The notes beneath the pieces are model-generated. The model did not search any database, was not told where the DNA came from, and saw only the letters and a list, made by a program, of their open reading frames with translations. Shown one piece after another: positions 16,307 to 26,802 of a stretch of 64,000 bases of DNA. Every line of letters starts with the position of its first letter. Within the stretch, counting starts at the first letter, position 1. A program made the position numbers and the translations under genes. Source of the stretch: Planctomycetaceae bacterium (GTDB taxonomy: Bacteria; Planctomycetota; Planctomycetia; Planctomycetales; Planctomycetaceae); contig JAHBXV010000033.1 of NCBI GenBank assembly GCA_019636285.1, positions 1-64,000 of the forward strand. The letters are read 5' to 3'.

Positions 16307-16960
16307 ATGGGGTTGGTTCGCTGTCTGGTGTGCGGACTTTTGGGCGGCGCCATTGGTGCGGCCATCTGGGTCGCCGTCGGATACTTGACGCAATACGAGA
16401 TCGGGTGGATTGCCTGGGGCGTCGGTTTTCTCGTGGGAGTTGGCGTACTGTTCGGTGCCAATCTTGGCGGAGGCGAGGACGATAGTTCGCTCCAGGGAGT
16501 GCTCGCAGCCGTGCTGGCGATCGGCTGCGTGGTGGGCGCGAAGTACCTCCTGTTCCAGATCGTGGTCGAAGGCGCCCGCCAGGAATTGGTTCAGACGATG
16601 TCGAATCAGGGTGATTTGACGGACGAGGAAATGATCGCCGGCCTTGCCGATGACATCGCGATGGAGATGATCGAAAGCGGCAAGACCGTCCAGTGGCCGC
16701 CGGGAATGACGCTGGATCAGGCCAGCGTCGAAGCGGATTACCCCAAAGATGTCTGGCGAAAGGCCACGGCACAATGGAATGACTTGAAGCCAGACGATCG
16801 GCAGGAACGAAAAGACCTTCGCCGCGCGGCGATCACGAGCCTGATTCAGGCACTTCCGATGGGGAGTTTTAGTGACATGTTCTCGCCATGGGATCTGCTC
16901 TGGCTCGGTCTCGCCGCGACGACCGCGTTTAAGATTGGCGGCGGCCACTCGGACGACTGA
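16307..16960 (+). CDS. Hypothetical membrane protein
   Basis: 217 aa from ATG 16307 (MGLVRCLVCGLLGGAIGAAIW), preceded by AAGGGA at suitable spacing; the frame starts at 16187, but the first 40 codons overlap the previous gene and look unreal. Three membrane segments near the N-terminus (about 3-30, 33-50, 62-85) are followed by a soluble helical, acidic region (LTDEEMIAGLADDIAMEMIESG...DVWRKATAQWNDLKPDDRQERKDL) and one last hydrophobic stretch (WDLLWLGLAATTAFKIGGG). Family not recognised; similar layouts are frequent among planctomycete hypothetical proteins. Confidence 0.6.
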   Translation: MGLVRCLVCGLLGGAIGAAIWVAVGYLTQYEIGWIAWGVGFLVGVGVLFGANLGGGEDDSSLQGVLAAVLAIGCVVGAKYLLFQIVVEGARQELVQTMSNQGDLTDEEMIAGLADDIAMEMIESGKTVQWPPGMTLDQASVEADYPKDVWRKATAQWNDLKPDDRQERKDLRRAAITSLIQALPMGSFSDMFSPWDLLWLGLAATTAFKIGGGHSDD

Positions 16961-17251
16961 CGGAATCGAATTGACCGATTCGACTTCGCGAAGTACTGTC
17001 TGGCCTCAGAAGTCCAACGACCAATTTCCGAATGCAAGCGGCCGAGAGCCACCCGCTTTGCTGATTCAACTGGCTCGCCATCGATGAGAGTTCCGCGTCA
17101 GGCGACGTCTCTCCCACTGGCTCGCGGTCCACCCCGTGCGACCGCTCGCAGCCATCGCTCGTCTCTTTCAATCAGTTTGATTTCTTTTCTCAGCTCTTGA
17201 ACCCCTGCCGGCCATGAGCCTCCCGGCAGATGCTCCGAATGGCTCTCTCCA

Positions 17252-17500
17252 TTGTATCGATGCGAAGTGTGTGACGCGGTTTCCCAGCCGCGACAAAAGG
17301 CGCACCGCCTCACGGTAGAGACGCGTCCGAAAATCTATCCGCTCCGGAAAGAAGTCCACCGCCATGCCTGGACCGACTACGAGCGGCGTTATCACTCGAG
17401 CTGGCTCGATGATCCCGGCGGTCGCGGCCGCGAGACCGTACGGGAAATTGTCGTCTGCCAGGCATGCCAGCGACGCTACTCGCAACGAAAACAGGAATGA
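17252..17500 (+). CDS. Small zinc-ribbon-like protein
   Basis: 82 aa starting at TTG 17252; no ATG or GTG precedes the first cysteine pair in frame. Two CxxC knuckles, C4-E-V-C7 and C69-Q-A-C72 (VVCQACQRR), are 61 residues apart and would bind one zinc. The middle is basic and aromatic (KIYPLRKEVHRHAWTDYERRYHSSW). Family not recognised. A hairpin terminator follows at 17525, which supports this being a real short gene. The minus-strand frame over the same region was judged a shadow. Confidence 0.5.
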   Translation: MYRCEVCDAVSQPRQKAHRLTVETRPKIYPLRKEVHRHAWTDYERRYHSSWLDDPGGRGRETVREIVVCQACQRRYSQRKQE

Positions 17501-17524
17501 CCCGCGGTGAATGCCTTCACTTCG

Positions 17525-17550
17525 CCCCCGGTTGTCCGCAACCGGGGGCA
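17525..17550 (+). terminator. Stable hairpin before rnhA
   Basis: GCCCCCGGTTG-TCCG-CAACCGGGGGC, a perfect 11-bp stem 24 bp after the small zinc protein stop, followed by a pyrimidine-rich but not pure T tract (ATCTTCCTCTCCTC). Probable terminator. Confidence 0.6.
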
Positions 17551-17634
17551 TCTTCCTCTCCTCAATGCGACAGCTTCGCGCGTTCCGGGTAAACTTCCCG
17601 TTCCAAACCCGAATGCCCGGACGACTGAACCGCG

Positions 17635-18114
17635 ATGACCGACGCTCCTTCCCCCCCGACTCTTCCCTTTGTGCAGGTCTTCACCGACGGCGCCTGCCGG
17701 GGAAATCCTGGCCCCGGCGGGTGGGGGGTCATTCTGCGGCATCCGTCGACGGGGCAGGAACGGGAATTGTCGGGCGGCGAACCGCTGACGACCAACAACC
17801 AGATGGAACTGATGGCCGTCATCAAAGGCTTGGCGGAACTCACGCGGCGGTCGCGCGTGGAAGTGATCACCGACAGCAAGTACGTCGCTCAAGGCTGCAA
17901 GGAATGGATGCCCGGCTGGAAGCGCAACGGCTGGCGGCGTCGCGAAGGAAGTAGTTGGAAGCCGGTGAAGAACGTCGAACTCTGGCAGCAGCTCGACGAA
18001 CTGCTCGCGAAACACGAAGTGCGATTCACCCATGTCCGCGGGCACCAGGGACATCCAGAAAACGAACGCTGCGATGAACTGGCCGTCGCGGCCGCGTTAA
18101 CCTTTCAGTCATGA
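17635..18114 (+). CDS. rnhA: Ribonuclease HI
   Basis: 159 aa, the usual length. Degrades the RNA strand of RNA-DNA hybrids with two metal ions. The DEDD active site is visible: D18 in [18 protein letters not shown]58 in [16 protein letters not shown]80 in [10 protein letters not shown] and D147 in NERCDELA, with the flexible-loop histidine in [10 protein letters not shown]. The basic handle region ([12 protein letters not shown]) of the E. coli type is also present. Cytoplasmic. Followed by the short palindromic element and then recG. Confidence 0.97.
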   Translation: MTDAPSPPTLPFVQVFTDGACRGNPGPGGWGVILRHPSTGQERELSGGEPLTTNNQMELMAVIKGLAELTRRSRVEVITDSKYVAQGCKEWMPGWKRNGWRRREGSSWKPVKNVELWQQLDELLAKHEVRFTHVRGHQGHPENERCDELAVAAALTFQS

Positions 18115-18157
18115 TGTTCACGGCGCGACGTCTTTCCCGGGCATCGCATTTGAAAAG

Positions 18158-18232
18158 GTGTGCCACTGGCTCCGCCAGTGCAATTCCCAAGCAGGCTGGA
18201 ATAGATTCGCACTGGCGGAGCCAGTGGCACAC
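18158..18232. repeat. MITE-like palindromic element, short copy
   Basis: 75 bp: GTGTGCCACTGGCTCCGCC... at the left and its exact reverse complement at the right, 24 bp each, separated by 27 bp. Each arm is itself a palindrome (CACTGGC-TCC-GCCAGTG). Sits in the rnhA-recG gap, where it could also form a large cruciform or RNA hairpin. Confidence 0.85.
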
Positions 18233-18267
18233 AAGAATGAAATCTGTTGTGTTCAAGTCATTCACCC

Positions 18268-20385
<2,118 letters not shown>

Positions 20386-20563
20386 TGGGGGAATTGTCTT
20401 TAATTCGCAAGTCATTCGTGAGAAATCCGTTCCAGCCATTTCTTGAGGAAGTCTTTAATCGCCGATTAAGCATTAAAATTTCTTTAAGGTCACCGAGCCG
20501 AGCAAATTCATGAGCGTTGTTCGGCTGGAAGTATGAACTGTAGACGCACTGGGAGACTTCGTC

Positions 20564-21112
20564 GTGACCGCGTCTTTTGACTGGGTCGAAATTCCCCCAG
20601 CCGAGTTCACCATCCGGGGAGACGACGGTTCCTCGGTCCGACTCGTAACCGACACGCTGCTCGTTGAACCGCCGGGAAGGGTCGTTGCCATGGCGTTTAA
20701 AGCCCATCTCACGCTCCATGCCCCGTGTTTCGATGTCGAGCAGTCGTTGACCTTCGGCCACTACGGCCAGTTTGTTGGGTTCCGAGACGAATTGATCAGC
20801 GTACGAAATGGTGCAGAAGGAGTGGCGACCTTCGACGCTGGCAACTTCGTCCTCAGAATCGGCCGGCATCGAAAGGGAGTGCATGAGGGAATGCTCGTGC
20901 AGGGTGCCTGCTCGTCAGTCAAAAGTGCCGAATATTCACCATGGCCAAATCGACGTCCGATCGGTGATCTGATCGTGACGAATCTTGAAACTCATGTTTG
21001 CATGCAGTTCGCATTTCCCACATCGCAAATTGATCCGCCCTACCTGGACAGCGCCATCCAGGAAATGAATGCGATGATTCGTCAGATCACCGATACGGGA
21101 TTCCAGTTTTAG
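20564..21112 (+). CDS. Hypothetical protein
   Basis: 182 aa, GTG start at 20564. Mostly beta-rich with a C-terminal helix (DSAIQEMNAMIRQI). The opening FDWVEIPPAEFTIRGDD and the pattern WVE...EF...L..E suggest a small cytoplasmic domain of the kind often found as stand-alone accessory or immunity-like genes, but no family was firmly recognised. No signal peptide or membrane segment. 178 bp separate it from recG and a palindromic repeat follows directly after its stop. Confidence 0.55.
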   Translation: MTASFDWVEIPPAEFTIRGDDGSSVRLVTDTLLVEPPGRVVAMAFKAHLTLHAPCFDVEQSLTFGHYGQFVGFRDELISVRNGAEGVATFDAGNFVLRIGRHRKGVHEGMLVQGACSSVKSAEYSPWPNRRPIGDLIVTNLETHVCMQFAFPTSQIDPPYLDSAIQEMNAMIRQITDTGFQF

Positions 21113-21169
21113 AGACCTGACAGGTCTTCGGAATTCCTGCCGTCGGTTGTTGTCAGGCGGAAGCCTGAC
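21113..21169. repeat. Pair of intergenic palindromes
   Basis: AGACCTG-A-CAGGTCT at 21113-21127 and GTCAGGC-GGAA-GCCTGAC at 21152-21169. The second is a stable hairpin and could end transcription or be a degenerate dispersed repeat. Confidence 0.5.
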
Positions 21170-21212
21170 CTACCATTCAAGGTGAGCAATCCACACGTTC
21201 GAAGGTATCCCC

Positions 21213-21998
21213 ATGCGCTTTTCTGTGCTTTCGCTCGTCGCGATCCTCGGTGTCGCACCACAGCTTCTCGCTGAGGACATGCCCCCCATCTCATGCGAGG
21301 GGAGCTATCCCAAACATTTGCAGGGGGTCTGCACCGATGGCGAGGTGATTTACTGGTCGTTCACCACGGAGTTGGTGAAGACCGACCTCACGGGAAAGAA
21401 GCAGATTCAGGTGCCGGTCGCCGACCATCATGGCGACTTGTGTCATGACTCGGGCAAAGTGTACGTCGCGGTGAACCTCGGCAAGTTCAACGACCCAAAG
21501 GGAAACGCGGATTCGTGGGTTTATGTTTACGCCGCCGATACGCTCAAGGAGCTGGCCCGGCATCCTGTGCAGGAAGTGTTTCATGGTGCCGGGGGGATCG
21601 GCTTTCGTAACGGGCACTTCTTTGTCGTGGGGGGACTGCCGGGTGATATCGAGGAAAACTACGTTTATGAATACGATCCGTCGTTTCAGTTGCTGAAGAA
21701 GCATGTCATCGCAAGCGGCCAGACGTTTCTGGGAATTCAGACAGCCACGTTCGCGCATGACCGCTGGTGGTTCGGCTGTTATGGCACGCCGAAGATTCTG
21801 CTGGTGACAGACGCCAACTTCCAGATGCTGGGCCGCTATGAATTCGACTGTTCGTTGGGAGTCGAAAGGCTCCCTGACGGACGACTGCTCGTGGCGGACG
21901 GTCCCTGCGGGAAAGAAACTGGTTGCACCGGCCGCGTGCGAGTGGCAATTCCAGATAAGTCGCAGGGACTGAAGATCATCGCCGCGGACGACAAATAA
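21213..21998 (+). CDS. Secreted propeller-like hypothetical protein
   Basis: 261 aa with a signal peptide (MRFSVLSLVAILGVAPQLLAED). The mature part shows repeated blade-like segments (GVCTDGEVIYWSFTTELVKTDLTGKK, LCHDSGKVYVAVN, HGAGGIGFRNGHFFVVGGLP, YEYDPSFQLLKKHVI, YEFDCSLGVERLPDGRLLVAD), suggesting a five- or six-bladed beta-propeller. The four cysteines C30, C41, C78 and the C-terminal CGKETGC pair may form disulfides. An outward-facing binding protein is plausible; no enzymatic residues can be singled out. Possibly co-transcribed with the DUF1801 gene 25 bp downstream. Confidence 0.65.
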   Translation: MRFSVLSLVAILGVAPQLLAEDMPPISCEGSYPKHLQGVCTDGEVIYWSFTTELVKTDLTGKKQIQVPVADHHGDLCHDSGKVYVAVNLGKFNDPKGNADSWVYVYAADTLKELARHPVQEVFHGAGGIGFRNGHFFVVGGLPGDIEENYVYEYDPSFQLLKKHVIASGQTFLGIQTATFAHDRWWFGCYGTPKILLVTDANFQMLGRYEFDCSLGVERLPDGRLLVADGPCGKETGCTGRVRVAIPDKSQGLKIIAADDK

Positions 21999-22023
21999 CC
22001 TGGTTCTGCTTCAGGAGACGGCG

Positions 22024-22488
22024 ATGGCGGACAATAAGACGCAACCGACCGATGTCCCTGTCAGTGATTACCTCGCTGCCATCACCGACGAACAGCGGCG
22101 GCAAGACTGCCAGACGCTGGTCGAAATGATGTCCGACATCACCCGCGAACCCCCGGTGATGTGGGGTACGGGGATCGTCGGGTTCGGCAGCTATCACTAC
22201 CGCTACGAGAGCGGTCGCGAAGGGGAAATGTGCCTGACGGGCTTTGCGTCTCGCAAGAGCGACATCAGCGTCTATCTCATGGCCCTGGACGCCCAGCAGT
22301 TGCCCATGCTCCGGCAATTGGGGAAGCACAAGGCCGGGAAGAGTTGTCTCTACATCCGCCGGCTCGCCGATGTGGATCTGGACGTTCTCCGACGGCTGAT
22401 CGCGGTCTCGGTGGCCGAGACGCGAGCGGTACACACGCCAGCCGACATTGCGCCAACGTCGGGGCCTCGGAAGAAACCGCCGAAATAG
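22024..22488 (+). CDS. DUF1801 domain protein
   Basis: 154 aa. The segments VSDYLAAITDEQRRQDCQTLVEMM, PVMWGTGIVGFGSYHYRYESGREGE, VYLMALDAQQLPMLRQLGKHKAGKSCLYIRRLADVDLDVLRRLI give a full match to the DUF1801/YdhG-like fold, a small alpha/beta domain without a proven activity. Cytoplasmic. ATG at 22024 follows a GGAGA ribosome-binding site. The stop lies 4 bp from the end of the convergent gene at 22493. Confidence 0.85.
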   Translation: MADNKTQPTDVPVSDYLAAITDEQRRQDCQTLVEMMSDITREPPVMWGTGIVGFGSYHYRYESGREGEMCLTGFASRKSDISVYLMALDAQQLPMLRQLGKHKAGKSCLYIRRLADVDLDVLRRLIAVSVAETRAVHTPADIAPTSGPRKKPPK

Positions 22489-22492
22489 CCAG

Positions 22493-22897
22493 CTATTCCT
22501 GCGTCCGAACGGCTTCAAACTCCCAGTTCCGACCGTCGGCGTCGCTGAGCAGACCGGTCACCTTCCCCGGCGACTGATAGGTGATCGGACCTTTGAAGGA
22601 GAGGATGGAACCGTCTCTGGCTCGCAGCCCGTCGAACTGCACGCGCACGTTGTCGCCCTGTTGAGGCTTTTCGCGGCGCTTGTTGAGGATCTGGCCGACT
22701 TTCTCTTCCTTCATTTCCCGCTTCTGAAAGATCTCGCTGCCACTGATGCGAAACGCCCCCCGGCGAACTTCCTTGGGTTTGCGAACCGGATGCATCGAGT
22801 AGGTCCAGATGGCCCCCTCGACCTTCCCGCCATCTTCCGCCTGGGCGGGGACGATCAGGAAAGTGAGCGACAGGCAGATGGCGACCAACCGAATCAT
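22493..22897 (-). CDS. Small exported hypothetical protein
   Basis: 134 aa with a signal peptide (MIRLVAICLSLTFLIVPAQA). The mature domain is short and basic with a beta pattern (GAFRISGSEIFQKREMKEEKVGQILNKRREKP, VRVQFDGLRARDGSILSFKGPITYQSPGKVTGLLSDADGRNWEFEAV). Such small secreted proteins recur in planctomycetes; the role is unknown. No cysteines after the signal, so not a lipoprotein. Confidence 0.6.
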   Translation of the reverse strand: MIRLVAICLSLTFLIVPAQAEDGGKVEGAIWTYSMHPVRKPKEVRRGAFRISGSEIFQKREMKEEKVGQILNKRREKPQQGDNVRVQFDGLRARDGSILSFKGPITYQSPGKVTGLLSDADGRNWEFEAVRTQE

Positions 22898-23164
22898 CGC
22901 AGTGTCTCCTCACGCTGAAGCAACTGTTAGCAGGAGAGGCCCGAATTCCAAGACGCACCCATGCTCCCAAAGGCTAAGCGGACAGGGTTCATCCGTCAAC
23001 CAGTTCGGTAGAAGGAACCCAGGCCATCGGGAAATTCACCCGGGGCTGACTTTGTTGCCAGGTTGGTGGTTGGTGGTTGGGCGCGGGGACTGAGTCGCAT
23101 TGTCATGTCGCGACAATGTCCGTTGCATGGTGACGATGACACGCAATCAAGCCGAACGAATTCC

Positions 23165-23288
23165 CGACCGCGAAGCGGTCGAAGAGGGTAGCCGTGGGTC
23201 GCGCAGCGCACCCACGGGATCGCGGTTCAATATTTCGACCCCGCGAGGGGTCGCAGAACGGCAAGGATTCGCGGGGCAGCGCTCCCCG
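23165..23288. repeat. Cluster of four hairpin palindromes
   Basis: CGACCGC-GAA-GCGGTCG (23165-23181), CCGTGGGT...ACCCACGG (23192-23217), CGACCCC-GCGA-GGGGTCG (23236-23253) and CGGGG...CCCCG (23272-23288) occur within 124 bp of the 449-bp gap 22898-23346, which otherwise shows only a GGTTGGTGG run at 23061-23080 and no gene. Confidence 0.6.
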
Positions 23289-23346
23289 TTGGGTCGCGGC
23301 TAAATGGTCGTCGTGCCCGGCCATACCGCTATATCCCGTACCCGCC

Positions 23347-25866
23347 TCACAGAATCGCCAGCGGGTTGCGGCGTTCTTCCAGCGTGCCCGTCGTGATGCC
23401 GACACGGTTCATGGCTTTGAGGCTGGTCCAGACTTCGTCGGCCGAGAGACGCCGCGCGAAGAGGTTCTGATAGGTGGCGACGGCGGACGTCAACTCATCC
23501 GGCGTTTCGTCGAGGAACTCCAGCCGGTAGTGGCGGATGCCCGCCTCGTGCAACTTCTCGAACGACTGCGCGCCGCTTTGGGGTTGCGCATTGAACAACG
23601 TGTTGCGACAGCCGACATCGGCTGTCAGCCGGTGTTCGACGCCGATGCGATCACGGAGATGCACCACATGCGTATCGCAGGGCCGGCCGCAGTTGGTCTT
23701 GTTCGTTCCCGGCGAAAGAACCGCGCAGAACACACAGTGCTCCATGTGGAACATCGGCATGTGCTGGTGCAGGACGACTTCTAGCCAGTCGGGTGGAGTC
23801 GCGGCGGCGAGATCCAGCAGTTGCTCGCTGTTGAGGTCGTAAGACGCCGTCACGCGGCTGGCGCCGGCACGAAATAGAAACTCGGCGGTCAGTTCGTTGG
23901 TCGTATTCAACGAGAAATCGGCGACGACCGCATGACCCTGGTCAACGAAATAGCGCAGCCCGGCTAGATTCCGCACGAGGTAGCCCGCCGGACTGGATTT
24001 CTCCAGCGCGCGAAAGACGCCCATCTCACCGGGCTTCTGGATGCGTGGAGTCGCCAGCCACGGCTCCAGACCCGCCTCGCGAATCGGCTCGACGGCTTCT
24101 CGGTATTCGCGAATGTCCTGAAAGTCCAAAATCACCCGGCGGCAACCCGTCTCCATCGCGGCGGCAATCTGTTCGCGACGTCGAATGAGAAGGCTGAGTT
24201 GTATGTCGGGGGAGGGCGTAGCTGTGCGTGGAGGTAAACTGTCTCGCAGTTGCTTCAGCGCGCCCGGCGCAGCCACGGTTCGCGCCGGAGGCTGTTGTGC
24301 GGCGGCATCGAGCTGCTCGATCAACGCGCGGCGCACCTGCGATAGGACGCTGGCCGGAACCATCGGACCGCCGACAATGTCCGCGGTGAACGATCGCACC
24401 TCGTAGACACTCGCCCCGAAGCGGTCTCCCTGTTCGCGGAGCCACTCTTCGGTGACGGGATGTCGAGTCGCCGCGGCCAACGGCGCGTCGGAGCAAGCGT
24501 TCGCCCGCCAGCCGGGGGCTGCGATCGCGGTGAGCTGAAGCGGCTCGCCAACGCGTGCCGTAGCGACAAGATCGATGGGAACTCGTCGTCGTGCATCGGG
24601 TGCGGAATATGTCTGACGAAGGCGGCGCGTCAGATCCGGGTCGTCGGTTTTCCAGAGCGTCTGTCCGGGCGCAAGTGTTTCAGGGTCGATACTCTTGCCG
24701 TAAAGCCGCAGGCCCACGATGCCATTCGAGACCACATCGCTACAGGGTCGGCCTTTTCTCTCAACGGCGATCAACCGCCCACCCTGTTCAGACTGGTTGG
24801 CTCGATCCCCTTCAAAGACGACTCCGTCGCCGACCTTGATTGGTCCGAAGAGGCTAACAAGGATCGTCTGATCTCGCACTTCATGAACGCGACCGACGGC
24901 TACGCCGCGCTTGGCCGAACTGAGACCGGGGACCAGCATCTTGTGGTCATTCCCGCGCAGCCAGCCCGGAGAAAAACCCCGCGAGAATGACAGCTCCATT
25001 TCGCGAATGTCGGTCGGCGACAACTCGAAGGGCTGCCGGGCCAGAGCGGCATCGAGAGCGGCACGATAGTGGCGGGTGATGTTGGCGACATACTCAGCCG
25101 TCTTGAGACGACCTTCGATCTTGAACGATGTCACCCCGGCAGCGAGCAACTCGGGCAACAGGGCATGTGCGGCCAGATCCTGCGGACTGAGCAGGTATTT
25201 CACCGCCCCGAGGTCGACATCCTGTCCGTCGCAGACCAGTTCATAGGGCAACCGGCAGGCCTGGGCACATTGTCCGCGATTGGCGCTGCGTCCGCCCAGC
25301 GATTCGCTCGTCAGACACTGACCTGAATAGGCGACACACAGTGCGCCATGGACGAACGCCTCCAGCGGCACCGGGGCTTCCTCGCCGATCGTGCGGATTT
25401 CGTCGATGGACAGTTCGCGCGGCAGAACCACCCGACTGATCCCCAGTTCGCTCACCGCATCCAGGCATTCACTGCTTGTGAACGTGGTCTGCGTTGACGC
25501 ATGAATGGGCAGGTCGGGACAGATCGCGCGGATCAACCGCATCAGGCCCAGATCCTGGACCAGGACGGCATCGACCCCGGCCAGAGCGAGTTCACGAACG
25601 ACCGCTTCGAGTTCGTCGAGTTCCCGCGAAAAGGCGAGCGTGTTGAGAGTCACGTAGCCGCGCACCGCCCGACCGTGGAGCCGTTCCATGAGGCGGGGAA
25701 GATCGTCTCGCGTGAAATTGTGCGCCCGGGCCCGCGCGTTGAAACCGTCCTGCAAGCCGAAGTAGATCGCATCGGCGCCGTTCTCAACGGCGGCGCGAGC
25801 GGAATCCCAGTCACCCGCTGGCGCGAGCAATTCGGGTCGTTCTTCGAGAGGGGGGGAAGTGGACAT
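23347..25866 (-). CDS. Large U32-family peptidase-like protein (RlhA/YdcP type with DUF3656)
   Basis: 839 aa. N-terminal U32 barrel: ELLAPAGDWDSARAAVENGADAIYFG, FNARARAHNF, VLVQDLGLMRLIRAICPDLPIHASTQ, then the signature EAFVHGALCVAYSGQCLTSESLGGRSANRGQCAQACRLPYEL with its four cysteines, and FKIEGRLKTAEYV. A middle beta region (about residues 320-470) fits DUF3656, and a second barrel-like half ends with CVFCAVLSPGTNKTNCGRPCDTHVVHLRD, a further Cys cluster. Members of this group (E. coli RlhA) hydroxylate C2501 of 23S rRNA using prephenate; others hydroxylate tRNA U34. A role in RNA hydroxylation is therefore more likely than proteolysis. Ends 19 bp downstream of adk on the same strand, probably one transcript. 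Confidence 0.88.
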   Translation of the reverse strand: MSTSPPLEERPELLAPAGDWDSARAAVENGADAIYFGLQDGFNARARAHNFTRDDLPRLMERLHGRAVRGYVTLNTLAFSRELDELEAVVRELALAGVDAVLVQDLGLMRLIRAICPDLPIHASTQTTFTSSECLDAVSELGISRVVLPRELSIDEIRTIGEEAPVPLEAFVHGALCVAYSGQCLTSESLGGRSANRGQCAQACRLPYELVCDGQDVDLGAVKYLLSPQDLAAHALLPELLAAGVTSFKIEGRLKTAEYVANITRHYRAALDAALARQPFELSPTDIREMELSFSRGFSPGWLRGNDHKMLVPGLSSAKRGVAVGRVHEVRDQTILVSLFGPIKVGDGVVFEGDRANQSEQGGRLIAVERKGRPCSDVVSNGIVGLRLYGKSIDPETLAPGQTLWKTDDPDLTRRLRQTYSAPDARRRVPIDLVATARVGEPLQLTAIAAPGWRANACSDAPLAAATRHPVTEEWLREQGDRFGASVYEVRSFTADIVGGPMVPASVLSQVRRALIEQLDAAAQQPPARTVAAPGALKQLRDSLPPRTATPSPDIQLSLLIRRREQIAAAMETGCRRVILDFQDIREYREAVEPIREAGLEPWLATPRIQKPGEMGVFRALEKSSPAGYLVRNLAGLRYFVDQGHAVVADFSLNTTNELTAEFLFRAGASRVTASYDLNSEQLLDLAAATPPDWLEVVLHQHMPMFHMEHCVFCAVLSPGTNKTNCGRPCDTHVVHLRDRIGVEHRLTADVGCRNTLFNAQPQSGAQSFEKLHEAGIRHYRLEFLDETPDELTSAVATYQNLFARRLSADEVWTSLKAMNRVGITTGTLEERRNPLAIL

Positions 25867-25885
25867 GGCGGAATCCGGCGCGGGA

Positions 25886-26557
25886 TCAGCGCGGCACGGA
25901 CGATTCCTGGGGGTAGGGGACCGAAGTCAGGCTGAGCTTGCGACGGATCTGGGCCTGCACTTCATCGACACTGCGGCTGCCATCGACCGTGATAACCAGT
26001 TCCTTGCGGCGGAACAGGTTGAGGACCGGCTCGGTCCGGGTGTGGTAGTCGCTCAGACGAGATTTTAGACCTTCTTCGGTGTCATCGCTACGGGAAACCA
26101 GCTTTCCTCCGCAGACATCGCACTGATCTTCGACGGCCGGACGGTGATGGATCAGGTTGTAGTCGAGATTGCACTCGCTACAGATGCGGCGAGCCAAGAC
26201 CCGTTCGAACACGACTGCGTCATCGATCTTCAGATGAATGACGGCGTCGATGTCGTAACTCTCGAGAAAGAACTGCGCCTGGGTCTGGTTTCGGGGGAAC
26301 CCGTCCAGGATGAACCCGAAGTTCCAGTCATGCTGGTCCAGCCGGTCGCGGACAATGTCTTCGACGACGTCGTCTGACACCATCTGGCCGTCGGCAATCA
26401 GACGGCGAATCCGGGCGCCGAGCTTGGTGTGCGACTTGATGTGCCACCGAAATATGTCGCCCACCGAGATGTGAACGAGATCGAAATCTTCGGCGAGCAG
26501 CTTGGCCTGCGTCCCCTTGCCGCAGCCCTGCGCTCCCATGATGACGTATTTATGCAT
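25886..26557 (-). CDS. adk: Adenylate kinase (zinc-LID form)
   Basis: 223 aa. Interconverts ATP+AMP and 2 ADP. P-loop GAQGCGKGTQ at 8-17, the NMP-binding region SVGDIFRWHI and DGFPRN at 85-90, and an expanded LID with four cysteines C126-x2-C129 and C146-x2-C149 forming a structural zinc site. The C-terminal part is longer than usual, with a Pro/Ser tail after QIRRKLSL. Some canonical residues differ (SVGDIFRWHI instead of STGDMLRAA), so it belongs to a divergent adenylate-kinase branch, but phosphotransfer residues are retained. Cytoplasmic. Probably the first gene of a two-gene unit with the U32 gene. Confidence 0.9.
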   Translation of the reverse strand: MHKYVIMGAQGCGKGTQAKLLAEDFDLVHISVGDIFRWHIKSHTKLGARIRRLIADGQMVSDDVVEDIVRDRLDQHDWNFGFILDGFPRNQTQAQFFLESYDIDAVIHLKIDDAVVFERVLARRICSECNLDYNLIHHRPAVEDQCDVCGGKLVSRSDDTEEGLKSRLSDYHTRTEPVLNLFRRKELVITVDGSRSVDEVQAQIRRKLSLTSVPYPQESSVPR

Positions 26558-26660
26558 GACTCCGCTTCCCCCCGAATGTCGCCGGAGCGGCCTATCCGGT
26601 CGACTCGAACCTTAACTTTCCGAGAGTTTACCCGGAGCCGGGTGTGGGGGAAACACAGTC

Positions 26661-26712
26661 TTCGGGGCGGTCGAGAGACGAGAGTCTAGAGTCGAGAGAG
26701 ACGGACGAAGAA
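26661..26712. repeat. GTCGAGAGACGAG word repeat
   Basis: Contains GGTCGAGAGACGAGAGTC followed by AGAGTCGAGAGAG, sharing words with the inverted repeat around ychF (10535-10631, 11862-11955) and with 32269-32298. It lies in the 245-bp gap between adk and the GGDEF gene, which holds no gene. Confidence 0.45.
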
Positions 26713-26802
26713 TCTTCGCAGCTTTTTCGACACTCGACCCGAACATCGGCCGCGCTGCGGACCCGAAGAGGGCAAGAGGGGGCAGATAGAACCTGCCCGT
26801 CG

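Noticed and set aside
17168-17551. Minus-strand frame (127 aa) over the small zinc protein
   Set aside because: The plus-strand frame has paired CxxC motifs and a following terminator; the minus frame has no such support.
23100-23303. Short plus-strand frame in the U32 downstream gap
   Set aside because: It lies wholly inside the hairpin cluster and has no protein character.
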